This document shows, one piece after another, positions 63,290-64,000 of a stretch of DNA of 64,000 nucleotides. Position 1 is the stretch's first letter. Each line of letters begins with the position of its first letter. The DNA lies in NCBI RefSeq assembly GCF_003589925.1, contig NZ_CP032382.1, positions 2,418,001-2,482,000 of the forward strand. Reading direction: 5' to 3'. The DNA comes from Chryseolinea soli. GTDB lineage: Bacteria; Bacteroidota; Bacteroidia; Cytophagales; Cyclobacteriaceae. Both the position numbers and the translations under genes were made by a program. The notes under the pieces were generated by a model. That model searched no databases. It saw nothing but the letters and a program-made list of their open reading frames with translations, and had not been told where the DNA came from.

Positions 63290-64000
63290 ATGAAACCTTA
63301 TATCTTTCCCACCTTCAGCGAACCGGAGATCTTCCTGTCGCTTTCATCGGAGCCCCGTTCCAATAACCGCTGCACGCTGCTCATCATCGACACCGATGAA
63401 TCCCTCGCGGCTTCGTTGGCCACCGCTTTCCAAAACAACTACAACGTGCATGTGGCCACCACCAGTGAACACGGCCTCGCCCTCGCGCAGCGCGTTATGC
63501 CCGACCTCATCCTTACCGAGCTGATGATGCTGACCAACGAAGGCATGCCGCTCTGTGCCCAGCTCAAACAGCAAAATTGTACCTGCCACATTCCGGTCAT
63601 CCTCTTGTCGGAACAAACCGACCACTACAGCAGAATGAAAGGCCTCTACCTGGGCGCCGACGATTTTGTGGTCCGTCCTTTCCATTTCCTGGAGCTGCAA
63701 ATGCGCATCCAAAACCTCATCCAATCGCGCAAAATGCTTCAGCAAAAATATAGCAAGGCCGCCACGCAGCAGACCGCGGTTGCCAACATGCTCTCGGAAG
63801 ACGAGCGCTTCCTGCAACAAGTGATGGCCGTAGCAGAAAAGAACATAGAGAACAGCAGCTTCAACATCGCCGCTTTTGCCCGCGAAATGGGTCTGAGTCG
63901 TGCGCAACTCTACCGCCGCCTCATTGCCGTCACCGGCTATTCCGCCAACGACTTCATGCGCCGCCTCCGTCTGCAGCGCGCCGCCGAAATGCTCCACAAA
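63290..64000 (+). CDS. receiver-AraC regulator, atypical receiver, 3' part beyond window
   Basis: The ATG at 63290 opens a frame of 237 codons to the window end. Residues 25-150 form a receiver domain (CTLLIIDTDESLAASLATAF, CHIPVILLSEQTDH), and residues 180-237 begin an AraC-type HTH (FNIAAFAREMGLSRAQLYRRLI). The usual phospho-acceptor Asp is a Glu (DLILTELMM) and the conserved Lys is Arg (VVRPFHF). The acidic pocket DTDE is kept. It is therefore probably a pseudo-receiver, perhaps locked in one state. The same arrangement with a histidine kinase is the C-terminal end of hybrid glycan-locus regulators, but no kinase part precedes it here. Confidence 0.85.
   Translation, partial: MKPYIFPTFSEPEIFLSLSSEPRSNNRCTLLIIDTDESLAASLATAFQNNYNVHVATTSEHGLALAQRVMPDLILTELMMLTNEGMPLCAQLKQQNCTCHIPVILLSEQTDHYSRMKGLYLGADDFVVRPFHFLELQMRIQNLIQSRKMLQQKYSKAATQQTAVANMLSEDERFLQQVMAVAEKNIENSSFNIAAFAREMGLSRAQLYRRLIAVTGYSANDFMRRLRLQRAAEMLHK

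Noticed and set aside
1..64000. CRISPR array
   Set aside because: No regularly spaced 24-40-bp direct repeats with unique spacers were seen; the only tandem array (25160-25340) has no spacers.

Overview
The window reads as chromosome of a Bacteroidota bacterium, most likely order Cytophagales. The grounds are two SusC/SusD pairs, a FecR/ECF-sigma pair, LytTR and AraC regulators, outer-membrane beta-barrel receptors, many lipoproteins with Ser/Gly/Cys lipoboxes, UnbV/FG-GAP proteins, and weak or absent Shine-Dalgarno sequences. No species can be named from the sequence alone.

Left end (1-7.7 kb): an apparent defence region. A minus-strand operon runs NUDIX hydrolase, PUA/EVE-like zinc-ribbon HNH protein, Z1-domain P-loop ATPase, 5-cytosine DNA methyltransferase and a MutL/MORC-like GHKL ATPase cut by the window edge. 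The genes overlap or lie close together. The set resembles the restriction-modification operons with MutL-like ATPases and Z1 proteins known as the Mza type. It is followed by an orphan PD-(D/E)XK-like protein, a frameshifted HNH_5 gene and a degenerate tRNA-Ser fragment, so the edge looks like a decaying island boundary.

7.5-18.5 kb: mixed accessory genes (CDGSH iron-sulfur protein, TIG lipoprotein, AraC regulator with an SDR reductase, nucleotide pyrophosphatase, Crp-type regulator with a membrane protein), an intact IS3-family element with 25-bp inverted repeats, a 3-bp target duplication and a canonical -1 frameshift site, and gene fragments (CDGSH, epoxide hydrolase).

18.5-35.2 kb: a glycan-utilisation locus on the minus strand: FecR anti-sigma, SusC with STN domain, SusD, GH92 alpha-mannosidase and GH18 endoglycosidase, with a divergent ECF sigma factor. 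GH18 plus GH92 points to N-glycan (high-mannose) use. Downstream lie a TIG lipoprotein and a propeller-type sensor kinase with its LytTR regulator.

35.5-45 kb: a plus-strand locus of SusC, SusD, a 14-repeat FG-GAP/UnbV protein and a vanadium-haloperoxidase-like PAP2 protein.

45-64 kb: DUF2652/SRPBCC protein, TonB-type outer-membrane receptor with an AraC-type 7TM regulator, PAS-LuxR regulator, flavin monooxygenase, SnoaL and DUF1772 proteins, tRNA-Ser(UGA) with a duplicated 3' end, Ig-like protein, alkyltransferase-like protein, sodium symporter, ClpS, RecR, aspartate aminotransferase, an XRE regulator, and a receiver-AraC regulator that lacks the phospho-acceptor Asp and runs off the right edge.
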